In this document: positions 45,856 through 57,730 of the stretch, in pieces | Position numbering within the stretch: position 1 is the first letter of the stretch | Layout of the letters: the number at the start of each line of letters is the position of its first letter | NCBI GenBank assembly: GCA_032158295.1 | Contig: CM063246.1 | Span: 14,729,168-14,793,167 of the forward strand | Source of the DNA: Pycnopodia helianthoides | Taxonomy: Eukaryota; Echinodermata; Asteroidea; Forcipulatida; Asteriidae | DNA length: 64,000 nt | Reading direction: 5' to 3' | Notes under the pieces: generated by a model | What the model was told of the DNA's origin: nothing | The model's input: the letters and a program-made list of their open reading frames with translations, nothing else | The model's database searches: none | Program-made: the position numbers and the translations under genes

Positions 45856-46104
45856 CTGTGTGGAGAGAATACCAAGTCTGAGCTATGTAACCATATTGAA
45901 CCCCTGCAAGACCCTAACACCTCTGAAAAGTGGCTCAAACCTATAAATACACTTTGTTATTGATGCATATACGCCTGCAGTGTTTGAGCTAGGACCCTAT
46001 ACAGGACACTCTATTGCCAGGACACTCTAAGCAAACCCACCATTTACCCGGTCTGAAATCTTCTCTGCTCGGTGTTGGTCAATATATGTTGATACTTTTT
46101 GCAA

Positions 46105-46300
46105 TTTGGGGGGGTTGAACAAAGAAATATTGACTACGGCGGGACATGAACCCGCGGCCTCCGGATTAACGTGCCAGCGCTCTACCAACTGAGCTAACTA
46201 GCCCTATGTTGGCGATCTCCCTATTTTTTTGTTCGCTGGTGCCACTTAGAAGCCATTCAACCTGTAACTGCCGTATAACCAGGGATCACACCCTATTATG
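46105..46300 (-). mobile_element. Family T SINE, near complete
   Basis: The minus strand has TTAGCTCAGTTGGTAGAGCG, CACGTTAATCCGGAGGCC and GCGGGTTCATGTCCCGCC. The upstream module is retained. Confidence 0.87.
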
Positions 46301-46539
46301 CTGGAAACTTCTCCTGGATTGGGGCTCGGGATGGAGCCCACGCCGGAAATAGTGGCTCTGTGCAATTTGTTCACAGTTTCTTGACACGCTCAAACTCAAA
46401 GACATGTAAAAAATATAATAAGAATAATTTTAAAACAATCAGTTGCATAAAAAACTATTCGGAAGGTTAACCAAGAAGTTCAAGTGATGGTGCTCTGAGA
46501 CTGAGTCCGAGTCCATCCTTTGAGACCATCCTTGAGTCT

Positions 46540-46665
46540 GAGACTCGCGTCAGAGACCGGTCTCGAGTCAGAGACCAGCTCGAGTCAGAAACCAGTCTCG
46601 AGTCAGAGACTGATCTCGAGTCAGAGATCGGTCTCAAGTCTGAGACCGGTCTCAAGTCCTCCAGC
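46540..46665 (+). repeat. Short tandem repeat, about 21-bp unit
   Basis: Repeats of GTCTCGAGTCAGAGACC, itself partly palindromic (GGTCTC/GAGACC). Confidence 0.88.
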
Positions 46666-46714
46666 ACTGTTATTCAATAATAACTATTTTCACAGCACTC
46701 CTGCAACCCAGGGG

Positions 46715-47010
46715 AGATGAAGTTCATGACTTTGTGAACTTTCAAGATTGTTCATGAACAACCATGAACTCGGACTGAAATGTTCTGAACAGTTTATGAA
46801 GTTTTCTTCAATTTATTGTTCATGAACGACCATGAACTGAGAGGACTGAAAATACCCGGAAAAATTCATCAACCCGTTGTCTCATTTGTAGTTCAAGGAC
46901 AATCATGAACTTTTCATGAGCATCATGAAGAATTTTGATGGCCAGTTCATGAACAGATTTCAATCAACAATCATGAACCGTTCATGGATATTCATGAACA
47001 TTCCGTGATC
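46715..47010. repeat. Dispersed TTCATGAAC-type repeats
   Basis: Many short palindromic GTTCATGAAC, CATGAAC and GTTCATGA blocks with irregular spacing. Confidence 0.7.
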
Positions 47011-47621
47011 ATCTCGCCTGGGAAGCTTTGCTAAAATATCTCCATTTTACAGAACGTATTTACAACAGATAACCTCACTTGCCCTTTTTCCCCCTTTTTT
47101 TTGTGTGTCTTTACTCTTTCTGTTAGGTGAGGAGTTTTTTTCAGGGCATGTTTTCAGATAAGTGCTCTACGGCATATGTTTTTGTCACAGCCCCTTGACT
47201 TGTGTTGCTTCACCAGAAAAGTGGGCAAACATCCCAAAGGTTTGCTTCTTCCAGGGGTTACTGTTGGCATAATGTACCTCTGCAAACTTGGGAGCAGCAG
47301 GTAAAATGCCCTTGTAGGCCATCAATCATTCAAAGTCTTTAGCTAATATTGACAATCTATGCATATTTAGTCAGACAGAAAGGCAGACCCGGAGTTTTGT
47401 TTTATGTGGTGTGAAACCTATGAATTTTATATTAGCTTAGAGAGGGTGGGAACTAACAATCGCTCAGCCATGTGGGCCGCCGCCCCTTTGATCAGCAAAA
47501 TTAAGTTGGGCATGAAAAAACTTCTTGAAGTAACAAGCGGTAAAAAGTAAGTAATTCAACCTAAAGAATTACTCTCAAAATGGTTAGGTATTGAACCACA
47601 TCCCTTCCACTCATCTCTTGC

Positions 47622-47790
47622 AAGGCCCAATTTAATGAAGCTGTTTAAGCAGAAAGAATTTTCTGCTAAGCAAAAAATAAGCAGAATACCAATCACATGT
47701 TAATTCGGCTGGTAACCAGGTCAGCATCATTTTGTTATTCTTCTGTACTTTTTGTGCTTAAGCAGCTCTATCAAAATGGGCCCAGAGTAA
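47622..47790. mobile_element. MITE family G, short complete copy
   Basis: AGGCCCAATTTAATGAAGCT and AGCTCTATCAAAATGGGCCC inverted ends, with GCTAAGCAAAAAATAAGCAG inside. Confidence 0.75.
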
Positions 47791-48064
47791 AACCAATTAG
47801 ACTGGTTTATCCAATGAGTGGTAGAGATATTTTGCACACTGTTACAAAATCTCTCTAAACGGCCAAGGTATGGGCCTACTCACAGTAAGACATTCCATAA
47901 TTTCTCAAAAGAGACCGAAAAATCCTGGTTTGTTGTCTTTACTTCATTTAGTCAAGGTTTCATTGTGACAACGACATCCTCAACAACAAAATTTACTTTG
48001 GAAGTTCCGAAAAATGTTATCGCACAGAGGCACAATAAAGGTGTTTTAATGTCGTCTTGAAGTT

Positions 48065-48290
48065 GTTAAGAGAAAGGGGGTTTGCCTTGGTGTTTCTGGC
48101 ATGGTTGGAAGCAGAGTGCGCCACATCACCGTGTAAACCCTTGCAAGGTGCAATGTAAACGGGCTCACAATTAAAAAACATACCTTTGCTCATCCTGTTG
48201 TAAACAAATAATGAGTACTTTGATTTGTCCCTAGGGGTGTGGTACAGCACTGTAACAACCCAGTAATATTATAGTTATTACTATTCAAAA
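48065..48290 (+). mobile_element. tRNA-Leu-type SINE, body A, 3' part
   Basis: AGAGAAAGGGGGTTTGCCTT, GGTGTTTCTGGCATGGTTGG and AATAATGAGTACTTTGATTT blocks as in 778-1170. The head is missing. Confidence 0.75.
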
Positions 48291-48327
48291 ATTAAGTGGT
48301 GTTTGAAGCTTTGCATGGTGTGGAAAT

Positions 48328-48440
48328 TAAGAAGTAACTATAAACAGTACAACCACTTGTAAAATCTCCTTTGGGAGGAGTGTTGGCTCTGAAAAGAGCC
48401 GGTGTGGTCTCGACGTTTGGAGCAGTACACTCTGATTGCT
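48328..48440 (-). mobile_element. Single arm of the histone-hairpin element
   Basis: From GAAGTAACTATAAACAGTAC to the ACGTTTGGAGCAGTACAC block it matches the left arm at 9.83-9.93 kb. The hairpin is at 48385-48400, read on the minus strand, with ACC before it and CAAAGGAGA downstream. There is no second arm. Confidence 0.8.
48385..48400 (-). promoter_or_regulatory. Histone mRNA 3' stem-loop motif
   Basis: Exact GGCTCT-TTTC-AGAGCC hairpin on the minus strand within the single arm. Confidence 0.8.
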
Positions 48441-49019
48441 TTAGGACATTTGGGCCCAATATCATGGCAATGCTTACCAGAAGCACAAAATCAACGCTTA
48501 CAGTAGCAGACAAATTTTGTCGCTGTAACACATAAACATATTTCTCAGGTAAGCAAAGAATGTTGGTTAGCGATAAGTCATTCTTGGCTTACACAGCTGG
48601 CTCAGAACTTTTGGTGCTAACCCTGTAAGTGGAGAATGGTAACCGCAAGTTCAAAATGCTTTGGTGAAGAAGAGCAATGTTAAATTCGAGAAGTCCCCCC
48701 GATCCACAAAGCTAAAGTAGTAGTCCAGGCCGATTTCCTACCTCCCGCCCAGGTAGTAGTTAATAAGCAGGACAGTTCTTTACAGAACTGAGAAGTCTCC
48801 CGAAATCCAAAAATCTACTCCGCGGTAGTAGAATAAATAGCAAGACAAGTTCTCTAAAGAACAAAATCTACAAAGCAAAGTAGATATTTATACACATGGT
48901 GTTACCACAAACCGAATATATATAAAAGCAATGATGAAAGCATAATATTAGTATTTTTGGTGCTGTTTAGCTGAATTGTCTGTTTAGCTGCTCTGTGATG
49001 CCATGTATGTAGTACTCAC

Positions 49020-49189
49020 CTAACGTTTTTATGTCTCTTGACGTACAGATTGTGAAAGTGAGTGGTGCTATTTTTCTGCACGCCTGGGGCTGGGATTCGT
49101 GACTGGGTTGGATCTCGCACTCTCTCCATCATCTCTGTCTTCATCTCAGCTGCAAGATGAGCAGGGAGGACGGACAGGAGAAGACGTTC
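49020..49189 (-). CDS. ADCY: Adenylyl cyclase exon b: start of C1a
   Basis: The exon has 56 codons plus two bases, acceptor TTTTTTGCAG and donor GTTAG|GTGAGT. It opens with ERLLLSVLPAHLAAEM, the conserved start of the class III cyclase domain, and ends with FHNLYVKRHKNV. The split last codon AG|C gives Ser when joined to exon c, restoring the family motif NVSILYAD. The middle part, roughly residues 22-42, is the variable loop seen between these motifs in all mammalian isoforms. All splice phases agree with the neighbours. Confidence 0.95.
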
Positions 49190-51689
49190 CTGCAAAAAAT
49201 TGAGAAATAATGTTCAATCATTTCTGGTTCATTATTATCAGCATTTAGGACGGTGCACAGTCAGTGTGGAATACGACCCCTCCTTATCAACATCCATCAT
49301 CTATTCCTCTTTCTTGCTGTCACTGCTCCTGACTGTGTTAACTCATCTCTCCATCTTATACCATGCCCAACATAGGGCAGAGGGTATCCCCACTACGTTC
49401 CGATACTTTAACACACTGTTTTCCACTTGTACAGAAGTATTCCCTCCCCTAAAATCCTCTAAAATATTATTGACATTCCAAGCACACAATGAAGACACAA
49501 TAGGGGGGGTACACCATGCCACATATGGAGCACCAAATGCACCATCTTATCTTCCCTCCCACATAAATTCAATTACCAGAGCGTTTTCGATAAAAAATAT
49601 CCATGTCTGTTACAATCAAACGCCATTGTAAAAAAAAGGTCCAATTCAGCAAGGTGTGAATTATTGGAGCAGTCTCAGTGGGTCCATTATAAAAGTCAGC
49701 CTCACAGGCTATTTGTCAGAAAACTAAAAAGTAACTTCTTCATGCATATTCATAACTTTCAACTAATTTCAACTAATTTATTTTGTGTTGTTATATGTCT
49801 TAGCAACTGCCTGCACACTCTTGTATGTTGTTGTAGTGTTTTTTCCTGTCTTGTCCCTAAGTTAAGGCACAAAAGCTCCTGTGCTTCAACCAAACCTTAA
49901 TGTTGTCCTTTGTTTACTGACATATTTATTGAACCTGTAGTACTGTTATTCAATTCAGTACAAGCAATGTATATGTTTTCTTTTCCAACGACAGTATTGA
50001 AATAAATGTACTTGAAATTGTCCAAACAGAAATGCAACAAAAATTGCATTTCTCCTATTCTGTTCTTGGTTGCCACTTCTTAAGCAGCAAAACCAAACAA
50101 GAAATCAAGATCAAACTACGAGTATGCAGCGCATACTCAAAGTAAAACAAAGAAACTGATGCAAGACGAGAACACAAAATTAACATCTATTGAAACAATA
50201 ACTCATAAAAATAACGGAAAAGGTGCACAATAATAGTTGTTAATGTGTGAAGTAATATGCAGCAGTGTGCGCATGACCCCAGTGGAGACCAGTTTGAAAG
50301 GTTTTGACACTCTCTGGGTAAGGAGCTTAATGATATCAAATTATTCTACTCATCTAAAGGGCATATCTGCAGCCAACAGTCATTAGGAAAAGGCCTCATT
50401 GCACCAATCAAAAACATCTCATCGCCTTCACTCTTCCAATCCAAGTCTCCATCAGGAAGGTACTGTTCTCTTTCTACTTCTACAAACCGGGTCAGACTGT
50501 CTTTTTTACCCAGTGCTATTCATCTTTTTAACTCACTTTTTATAAGTTAACTAATAGATTTCTGCCCTTTTTAATCAGCGATGGAAAAGTTTAGATAATG
50601 TTTTCTCTTTTGTTTTAAAGTTAACTTTTTGAAAACTGAGTTGTGTAGTACTGAATTGTGCATGTAAATTGTAATGAATTGTGTTCGTATGCGGCATTGA
50701 ATTTGAATGTTTTAGTGCACACCAGAAAAAAAAGTTTCACTTTTTGATAAACGCATGTATAAAAATAACGGGAAAATACTTTCCAGCAAGGGAAAAATTG
50801 AATTTCCAGGAAAAAAATCCAGAAACATTTAAAATAACTTCTTTAGCTTGTACTTTTGACGATTCAATCGATTTCTTCATACAAAAACCGCAACAAAAAG
50901 CATAACAAGAAAACCCATCACAACAATCAACAATAGCGTAACATAAATCAAGATTCAAGACACTAATTGGATAGGAGCAAGAAAAACTGTCCAAAGTTCA
51001 TGGTGAGATAAGTTCAATATGGTGAGGTGTTGGGTCTCCACTGCTTGTCTGAAACCAGTGGTCAAACAAGTTCAACAAATGCGAACAGTCATTGTTGAAG
51101 GCTGATAGTGATAGTGATTAATAGTTGTCAAAAGTTGATGAAATGTTCACGGACAGGCTAGGTACACAGCGGATGTCCTCACACCAAGATGTTGAAAAAT
51201 TGAAGCATCGACGAATGAATCAGCTTTAGATACTCTCCTTTGTTAATAGTAGTGGCTAGCGCACAGAATGCTTCCTCGAAGAACACCATGTCGCAAGTAG
51301 AAAACAATGGAGACTGTTGGATTGTGCATCCAATCTTACTGTGGACCATTTTTATGAACCTGAGCCAGGGTAGGAGTTCCCCATAAAAAAAAATATTACT
51401 TCTGTTCTAGCAATCCAATGATTTTTGTTTAAATCGCTGAAAAGTTTTCCTTTCTCTTTTGAGTGTATATTTTGTAAACATTGAACTGAGAAACATGTGT
51501 AAACAATTTCAGAAAACAACAACAAAATATAATTACACTTTTTAACCTTTCGGTTAAGTGAAAAGTACGTCTTTATCACACCCCAGAAACATAAATTTAG
51601 ACAGAAAACCTACTTTTTGACCCTCGTTCATGTTGCTCTTTAAAGACTTAGATGAAAAACGAGCAAAATAAATGTGCACGTAATTCCAG

Positions 51690-51930
51690 ACATTTGCAAC
51701 ACCCAACAGGCTTCTCAAAGTGCTAATTTTGTCCGGACAATTATTTAGATCTACGCTTGATTGACGCATGATGCGGCGCAATCTGCAGCCAACCACACTA
51801 AAAAGCACCAGGGCCAATTAAACCCCTTCTCTTAATGATAAAGTGTACATGGTTATTTTACAATGCATTATACAACACGACCTATTGCTTATGTTCCCAT
51901 CCGAAGGACAAAGCAATTACGGTTGTATTG
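51690..51930 (-). mobile_element. tRNA-Leu-type SINE, body A, headless
   Basis: The minus strand reads CTTTGTCCTTCGGATGGGAA and TTAAGAGAAGGGGTTTAATT, ending near GAAGCCTGTTGGGTG. Confidence 0.7.
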
Positions 51931-52284
51931 TAATGTATCTATTGTGTCCTAAGTTGAAGTCACTCTTCAGCCTTTCCACTTGACATTGCAGTCTAGCATC
52001 AATGTTTGGATAACCCAGCCAAGTACTTCCCCCTTGATCTCAATCCAGTCAGGCGAGTACAAACATTGACCTACTTGTGTAATATATATCACACTTCAAT
52101 ACCCTCACAACAACGCCTCTCGTCCTTCTCAACCTGAAAATCGCCCCCCCCCCCCAACCAACAACCCCCCCCCCCACAAAAAGCTACTGCATAAGGGTAT
52201 AATGTAAAGGACAGCCTCCGCACAACAAATTGTTGAAATAATAATTTAAATAATTGTTGCGGTACCGCTGTTAAAATATAGGAT

Positions 52285-52460
52285 TCAAACTGCAATCTCA
52301 GTGGTTTAGTTGTAAGACATCTGATCTACAATGGCAAAGGTCGTGGGTTCAAATCCTACCCTAGTAATATGCTTGTGGATTTTTTTTTCCACAGGACTCG
52401 GGAAGGTACTGAGTGTACAGCGCTTTACACACGTCGGTGTAAGGGTATACCGTGCATATT
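52285..52460 (+). mobile_element. tRNA-derived SINE, family V, copy 3
   Basis: TGGTTTAGTTGTAAGACATC A box, GTGGGTTCAAATCCTACCC B box, TGCTTGTGGATTTTTTTTTC and CACACGTCGGTGTAAGGG tail. Confidence 0.8.
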
Positions 52461-53254
52461 CCAAAAATGATCAAACACGCCTTACTATACGATGAACTAA
52501 AATACTTTTGAAATGAATGAATACACAAGAGCCAGGCAGAACAATATGCTCAGAGAACTGCTATACAGAAATAACATAGGGATATTGATATGATCCACGT
52601 TTAAGATATCATATTTCTGAACAAACAGAGTGTTCTTTAAAAATGTTACCCCAAAATGGTTGAACTTGTGTCCCAAAAGTTTAGTCATTTCCAAAAGATA
52701 GCTGGAAGCCCATAATCAGAATTCTAAAGACCAGTGAGATTCAAAGAATTACTTTTAACGTGTGATATTTTCTTTGAAAATATTTACAAGGAGTAGAGAA
52801 AGTGGTTGGATCAGGTCCCACAGTTCGAGACATTTCTAAAAGATACCAGGAAAAACAGATTCAGAATTCTAAAGACCTGTGTTATTTAAAGTTGTTCTTT
52901 TATATTGTACTTTCAAAGAAAATATCTTCAAGTCACAAGTTACGGAACTTAAAGAAACACAATTAGAATCCTTAATGAGAATGAAATTTAACTTGAAGTT
53001 GAAGTAGATGAAACAAAACATATATATGTATTTTTTTTTTTTCTTGGCAGGGGGGGGGGGTTAAAAATGTTGCTTTGTGATTTTTTAATTTATTTTTCAG
53101 AAGACTAATGGGCAAGAGAAAATCCATAGGTCAGTGGGGCAAGTTGTTTCTGGTTGGAAATTCATGTACAGGTGATTTTCCAAATCGTTAAGATGAGCAT
53201 TCATAGCCTGTGGTCATTACATCAGACCTGGGGCAAATTTTGGAAAGTTAATAC

Positions 53255-53420
53255 GCATTTAAAGATGCTAGGTCTGATTTTGGGCCTATTTGACCAGAAT
53301 ACTTAGATTTAGATTTTAAATAGCTGTTTGTATAGATTTGAGAAAGTTATAAGAATTAACTTAAGGTACTGCACACACAAAACCCACCAATGAAAAGTGG
53401 TAGTGAATTAAAAGTTAAAT
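53255..53420. repeat. Dispersed repeat, also at 10.9 kb
   Basis: AAAGATGCTAGGTCTGATTT, TTTTAAATAGCTGTTTGTAT and GAAAAGTGGTAGTGAATTA. Confidence 0.6.
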
Positions 53421-53819
53421 TTTTGTCAGGATCCGGACATTATTTGTGTTACAAGCAATTTTGCATGTTATGGCATATGCAGAAAGTTGTTGTATGATTT
53501 TCATTTTGAAACAGCTTCATCTGTCAAAATTAGTTCAGAGAAAAAAATGCTTCAAATAAAATTCTTTCAGCGACAATTTACTACGCAAAGAAAGTAATGC
53601 TTAAGACAAAAAGGCACTCAAAAAATATTGTGTGATCCATACTGTTTGTGACTGGTACCCTGCTAATATTTAGCTGATCAGCTCTGTGACATTTGACCAT
53701 CATGTTGTCAAGAACACAAACCAGGTTTGAATCCGAGCTTGATGGACAGTCATGCTAATTATGGTGTAACTTGCCATGGGCATCCCTAGTCAAACCTAAT
53801 CACCACAAGCACTACCGAC

Positions 53820-53982
53820 CTTATGCATTGACGTCATCACTCCGCCATCTTACAGCAAAAATTTGGCGTAACAATGGAAAACGCCCACCCTAGGTACGAG
53901 CGGCTCACAGAATCAGCCAATGAGTAACCTTCGTTTGACCTCTAGCCAATGGCGCCCTACTCGATTGACGTCATGTGCATAA
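53820..53982. mobile_element. CRE-bearing MITE, family F, complete copy
   Basis: TTATGCATTGACGTCATCAC and GATTGACGTCATGTGCATAA are inverted ends. Each carries TGACGTCA (53829-53836 and 53966-53973). 163 bp, non-coding. Confidence 0.85.
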
Positions 53983-54248
53983 TGTCTATCCCAATGTCTC
54001 ATGCTAGAATTTCAGATCAGGGAAATAATTTGAAAAGGAATTCCACTGCAAAACTTGCTGTATTGACCCCCTTGAACCAATGTCACACACAGCTACTGTC
54101 TGCCATACTCCTCCTTTTGGGAATCAAATTGCACATCAAAATTATGGCATTAAGCCTGTACATGCCGCTTAACCTAAAATGCTTATAACATTTCAGAACA
54201 CATGGGGACATTGGATCCCAAAATGACACAACCAAGATTATTGTGAGG

Positions 54249-54463
54249 ATGACATCAGGTGGCGTTACTTTTGCTCAAAATACCCGAATCTCAGAGAAAC
54301 ATTCTACCACTAGCTCTTTCGCGATCACCACATCGAGCACCAGACCGCAGTAGTACAGTCAGTACACGCAATGTAAACACGTGCGTACATTAGTGAAAAT
54401 TGACCCGTTGTCCAAAAACCGTGTACTGAGCTTCTATTTATAGCATTAGTGCAGAGTGCTGTT
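54249..54463. mobile_element. MITE family E, copy 3 (inverted)
   Basis: GCTCAAAATACCCGAATCTC, CTCTTTCGCGATCACCACAT and AGCATTAGTGCAGAGTGCTG match 36791-37028 in reverse. Confidence 0.8.
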
Positions 54464-54639
54464 GAGTCAATAGGCTTATACCACAATGCATCTGATTGTC
54501 CCCAATTTTTGAATTTTTCAATAGGTATGAGTAGTGATGTCACTATGACCTATGGATGTCTGTCAAAATGTTTTTTTGTTGTTGAAAAAAACACTTGCTA
54601 AATGCCTACCTTTCCCAGGGCGTTAAACCCCTGAGTACA

Positions 54640-54790
54640 TCCTGCACTATGCCACTCATCTGCTCATGGCCTTGAGCAAAACATTTAACCATAATTGCTG
54701 TGTCCTTCTGAAAAGGCAATAAGCTGCAGGTCCCATGTGTAGTGTCATGCACATACAAGACCCTTAAGAGAAAGGCTTCGCTCTGTGTAT
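54640..54790 (+). mobile_element. tRNA-Leu-type SINE, body A fragment
   Basis: CCTTGAGCAAAACATTTAAC, CATAATTGC and AATAAGCTGCAGGTCCCATG. Confidence 0.6.
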
Positions 54791-54886
54791 CTCACATTGC
54801 TTCCATTCAAATGTCACAAAATTTACAAAGGGTGTTTTCAAGCGAGACTACAAATAATCTTGTAACAAAATTTACACCATTTTTAA

Positions 54887-54978
54887 AGGCATGGATATAC
54901 TTTTAGTGATTGTCAAAGACCAGTATCCTCACTTGGTGTATCCCAACATATGCATTAAATAACAAACCTGTGAAATAG
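54887..54978. mobile_element. Family P3 MITE, left half only
   Basis: Follows TTTAAAGGCATGGATATAC. GTCAAAGACCAGTATCCTCA, CTTGGTGTATCCCAACATAT and AACAAACCTGTGAAA match 22.34 kb. Confidence 0.7.
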
Positions 54979-55959
54979 AGCTATGGCACAATTATATTTT
55001 GTTGGTTAAACATTATTACAAATTCAAAAACAACATGACTACTAAAAAAATTCTAAGGAATATATTTTCTACAAAAGCTCTGTCATTTTGCAAGATGTAT
55101 AACCCATAGTTTAACCAAACTATAAGAAAAACATACAAACAGTACCCTCTTCTAGCTCAGGAAAAGGTCAATTAAATTAGAAAAGAGTATTTTCACAAAC
55201 ATTTTTAACATAAGTTATCAATGATACCAGGGCTCACCCTTAACACTAGCCCAGCAAACAAAGTCTAGCAAAAACTGCTGTGCGCCAGTAAAAACCACTT
55301 CTCAACTTGCCCTATGAGCTACTAAAAACTGTGCAGACTACTTGTCTATAATGCTCATGTTTGTTTCCTTTTAAGGTGTGAATAATACAGTTTTTAAATG
55401 TGAATTTATTTTTGAGTGTGTGAATGTAACTTCATTTGACCATTAAACTGGTTGTGATCTCTACCATTAATACATCAGAAAGATACGTTAATGACAATAC
55501 ATGTTTGAAATCTTGGCCATTGAAGCTTTCTGAAGGCAAGTAAAACCCACAGTTTACTAGCCCGGTGGGCTACTTTACAAAAAGCTTAAGCGCAAGACCT
55601 GGATGTCATTCTGTGCTACAATACGTCTGTAGTCTGGTGCAACGCAAGCCCCGAGGTCCTCATCATTTCATACTTGCCCTATAACAAGATTCATCAAGTC
55701 AAGACCTCTGTAATGCTCGGGGCAATTGAAACCGTCCAGAATTCATATCCACTCATTTGAGTGGGCTGGGGATTAGTTTTAAATCTTGGCTAATCTTTTC
55801 AGTGAAAAGGGTTGAATAACCATACAGGATCAGATTCTATTGTTGACTTGTTGACAGCCGTTTGCAGGTTCTGTAGTTCATGTATCTGTTTTTTATCCAC
55901 AGAGCATGGACTCTGTTGGTAAATGAAAGACAATTATCCCTATCCCCTTTATTTTTTAG

Positions 55960-56085
55960 CTCAGAGCAACGGCACGTTAATCCGGAGGTTGCAGGTTCAA
56001 TACCCCCCACTCTAGTCAATTTGTCTTTGTTCAACCCATAAATTAATGAAAATTTATCCAGTAAGTTTGCCTCGTGGTTTATTAA
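55960..56085 (+). mobile_element. Family T SINE, 3' half
   Basis: GGCACGTTAATCCGGAGGTT, GCAGGTTCAATACCCC and TTGTCTTTGTTCAACCC, followed by ATTAATGAAAATTTATCCAG. Confidence 0.8.
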
Positions 56086-56329
56086 TTGATATTTTATTTA
56101 TACTATTAGATGTTCATAATTGCCTCTGTTCGTGGCTATTGTCTCATTAATTAAGGAGTGCGGAGGCTGAGCGCCTAGAATGTAGTCCATTGAGTTAAAG
56201 TCCTGGCATGGCCAGCTATGATGCTTGGCTAATTGAGAAAGAAATGTACCATTTGCTTGGCCATCCTTTTTCCGGGATATTCAGCAGTAGGTCTTATAAT
56301 TACTTAGACAGATAAATGCATTGTACGAA

Positions 56330-56580
56330 CTGGCGTGTCGTGGCCGAGGGCCTTGCGCACCGGAGTCAAGCTGGGGTGTTCTGAACAGCAGAGTGCGATC
56401 AGAGTCCCAGTCTTGACACTTGTGTCTTTAAGCAAGGCACTTTACCATTATTGCTTCGTCCTTTTGATGGGAAGTAAAGCTGTGGGTCCGTGGTTGCAAT
56501 GCGCGTATAAGAATCAAGTGGACTTATCGATAAGAGAAGGGGTTTTTCCCCAGTGTTCCCTGGCACATCCTCGTTATGTT
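56330..56580 (+). mobile_element. tRNA-Leu-type SINE, body A
   Basis: CTGGCGTGTCGTGGCCGAGG head, GCACCGGAGTCAAGCTGG, ACACTTGTGTCTTTAAGCAA and GATAAGAGAAGGGGTTTTTC. Truncated at the 3' end. Confidence 0.82.
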
Positions 56581-57424
56581 GCTGAACAGGCTAATGACAA
56601 GTACCAGCATCGACTAAAACACTTATTTTGAGAGAGTTGGGGTTTACCCGAAGTGGTCACAATCACCCAGGTTTGCTCGGGCTTGCCAGCTACAGTGATG
56701 CATCCTTAGTTTCATGACCAGAAATAAAAATATTCATAATTTAAACAACCATACTGTTGTTTCTTGTTTTTCATGGGTCTACCATCTGTTAGTTTCTTGA
56801 TTGTACTTTTTGAAATATGAAGAAAAAAAAGCTCAGTTGAACTAAAAAAAATCAGTAAAGCCTGTTGAGCATTAAGCGTGGTCAGACTTTGTCAGGTATG
56901 AAAGGCTGGATGAAATGATTGGCAGGCATTAGGGGTGCACCCCACCAAATAGGAGAAAACAGAGCTCGGCTCATTAATTTTTTGTAGGCCCTCAAAATAT
57001 TCTATATTAGACAGATTTGAGAGCCCCGAGAAAGTGTTTCAGTGTAAAAATGTTGCCCAATTGTGACCTGGGGGTTGTTGACTTCCAGCTTGAGGTATTT
57101 TGGATGACATAGGCCCTGAAATAAATGGTCCTATTTGCTGAGAGGTGTAGAGACATTTTTCAAGATTGATGCTCGGACGTTTTGAAAATTACACCTGTGT
57201 AGGGTGTTTTTACTTGGAGGGAGAATATAACTCGATGGGCCCAGGGAATCCCCATATAAAATTGAGCAGAGAATAAAAGTTCAAGAGTCAATTAATAATT
57301 TTCCTTTTCCAGTTAAAAGCTGTGAGACTTTTAAGTATTTTTTGTGTATTTTTGAATATTTAGCATTTTGCATTTATGTGCTATGGGAGATTATTTGGTG
57401 GGGGTGCACCCTTAGAGCTGGTAA

Positions 57425-57730
57425 ATGGGTATTTGGCCAAGTGGTCATAGTGCACCGGCCTCAGGTTCTGGTGTTGTCAGAGTGTGGGTCTAGTTAGGTC
57501 CCAGTTTTGACGCTTGTGTCCTTGAGCAAAGAGAAGGGGGTTTGCCTTGGTGATTTCGGCATGGATGGCTGCTCATTGTGCCGCATCACCTTGGAAACCC
57601 TTATAAAGCGCTATATAAATGGGTCCCATAATTCAAACATAGCTCTGCATACCTGTCGCAGAAATAGTTAGCACTTTGTGTCACCCGTCAGGTGAGATAA
57701 AGCGCTATAAGAACTGAGTGTTATTAGAGC
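57425..57730 (+). mobile_element. tRNA-Leu-type SINE, body A with internal deletion
   Basis: TTGGCCAAGTGGTCATAGTG head, ACGCTTGTGTCCTTGAGCAA fused directly to AGAGAAGGGGGTTTGCC, and 3' end GATAAAGCGCTATAAGAACT. About 110 bp of the body is missing. Confidence 0.82.

Larger units (their letters stand above)
45856..49019. other. Intron between exons b and c
   Basis: Holds a family T SINE (46.10 kb), two short tandem or palindromic repeats (46.54, 46.72 kb), a MITE (47.62 kb), a SINE 3' end (48.07 kb), one histone-hairpin arm (48.33 kb) and a diverged family G piece (48.45-48.62 kb). Nothing is recognised at 47.05-47.6 and 48.65-49.0 kb. Confidence 0.65.
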
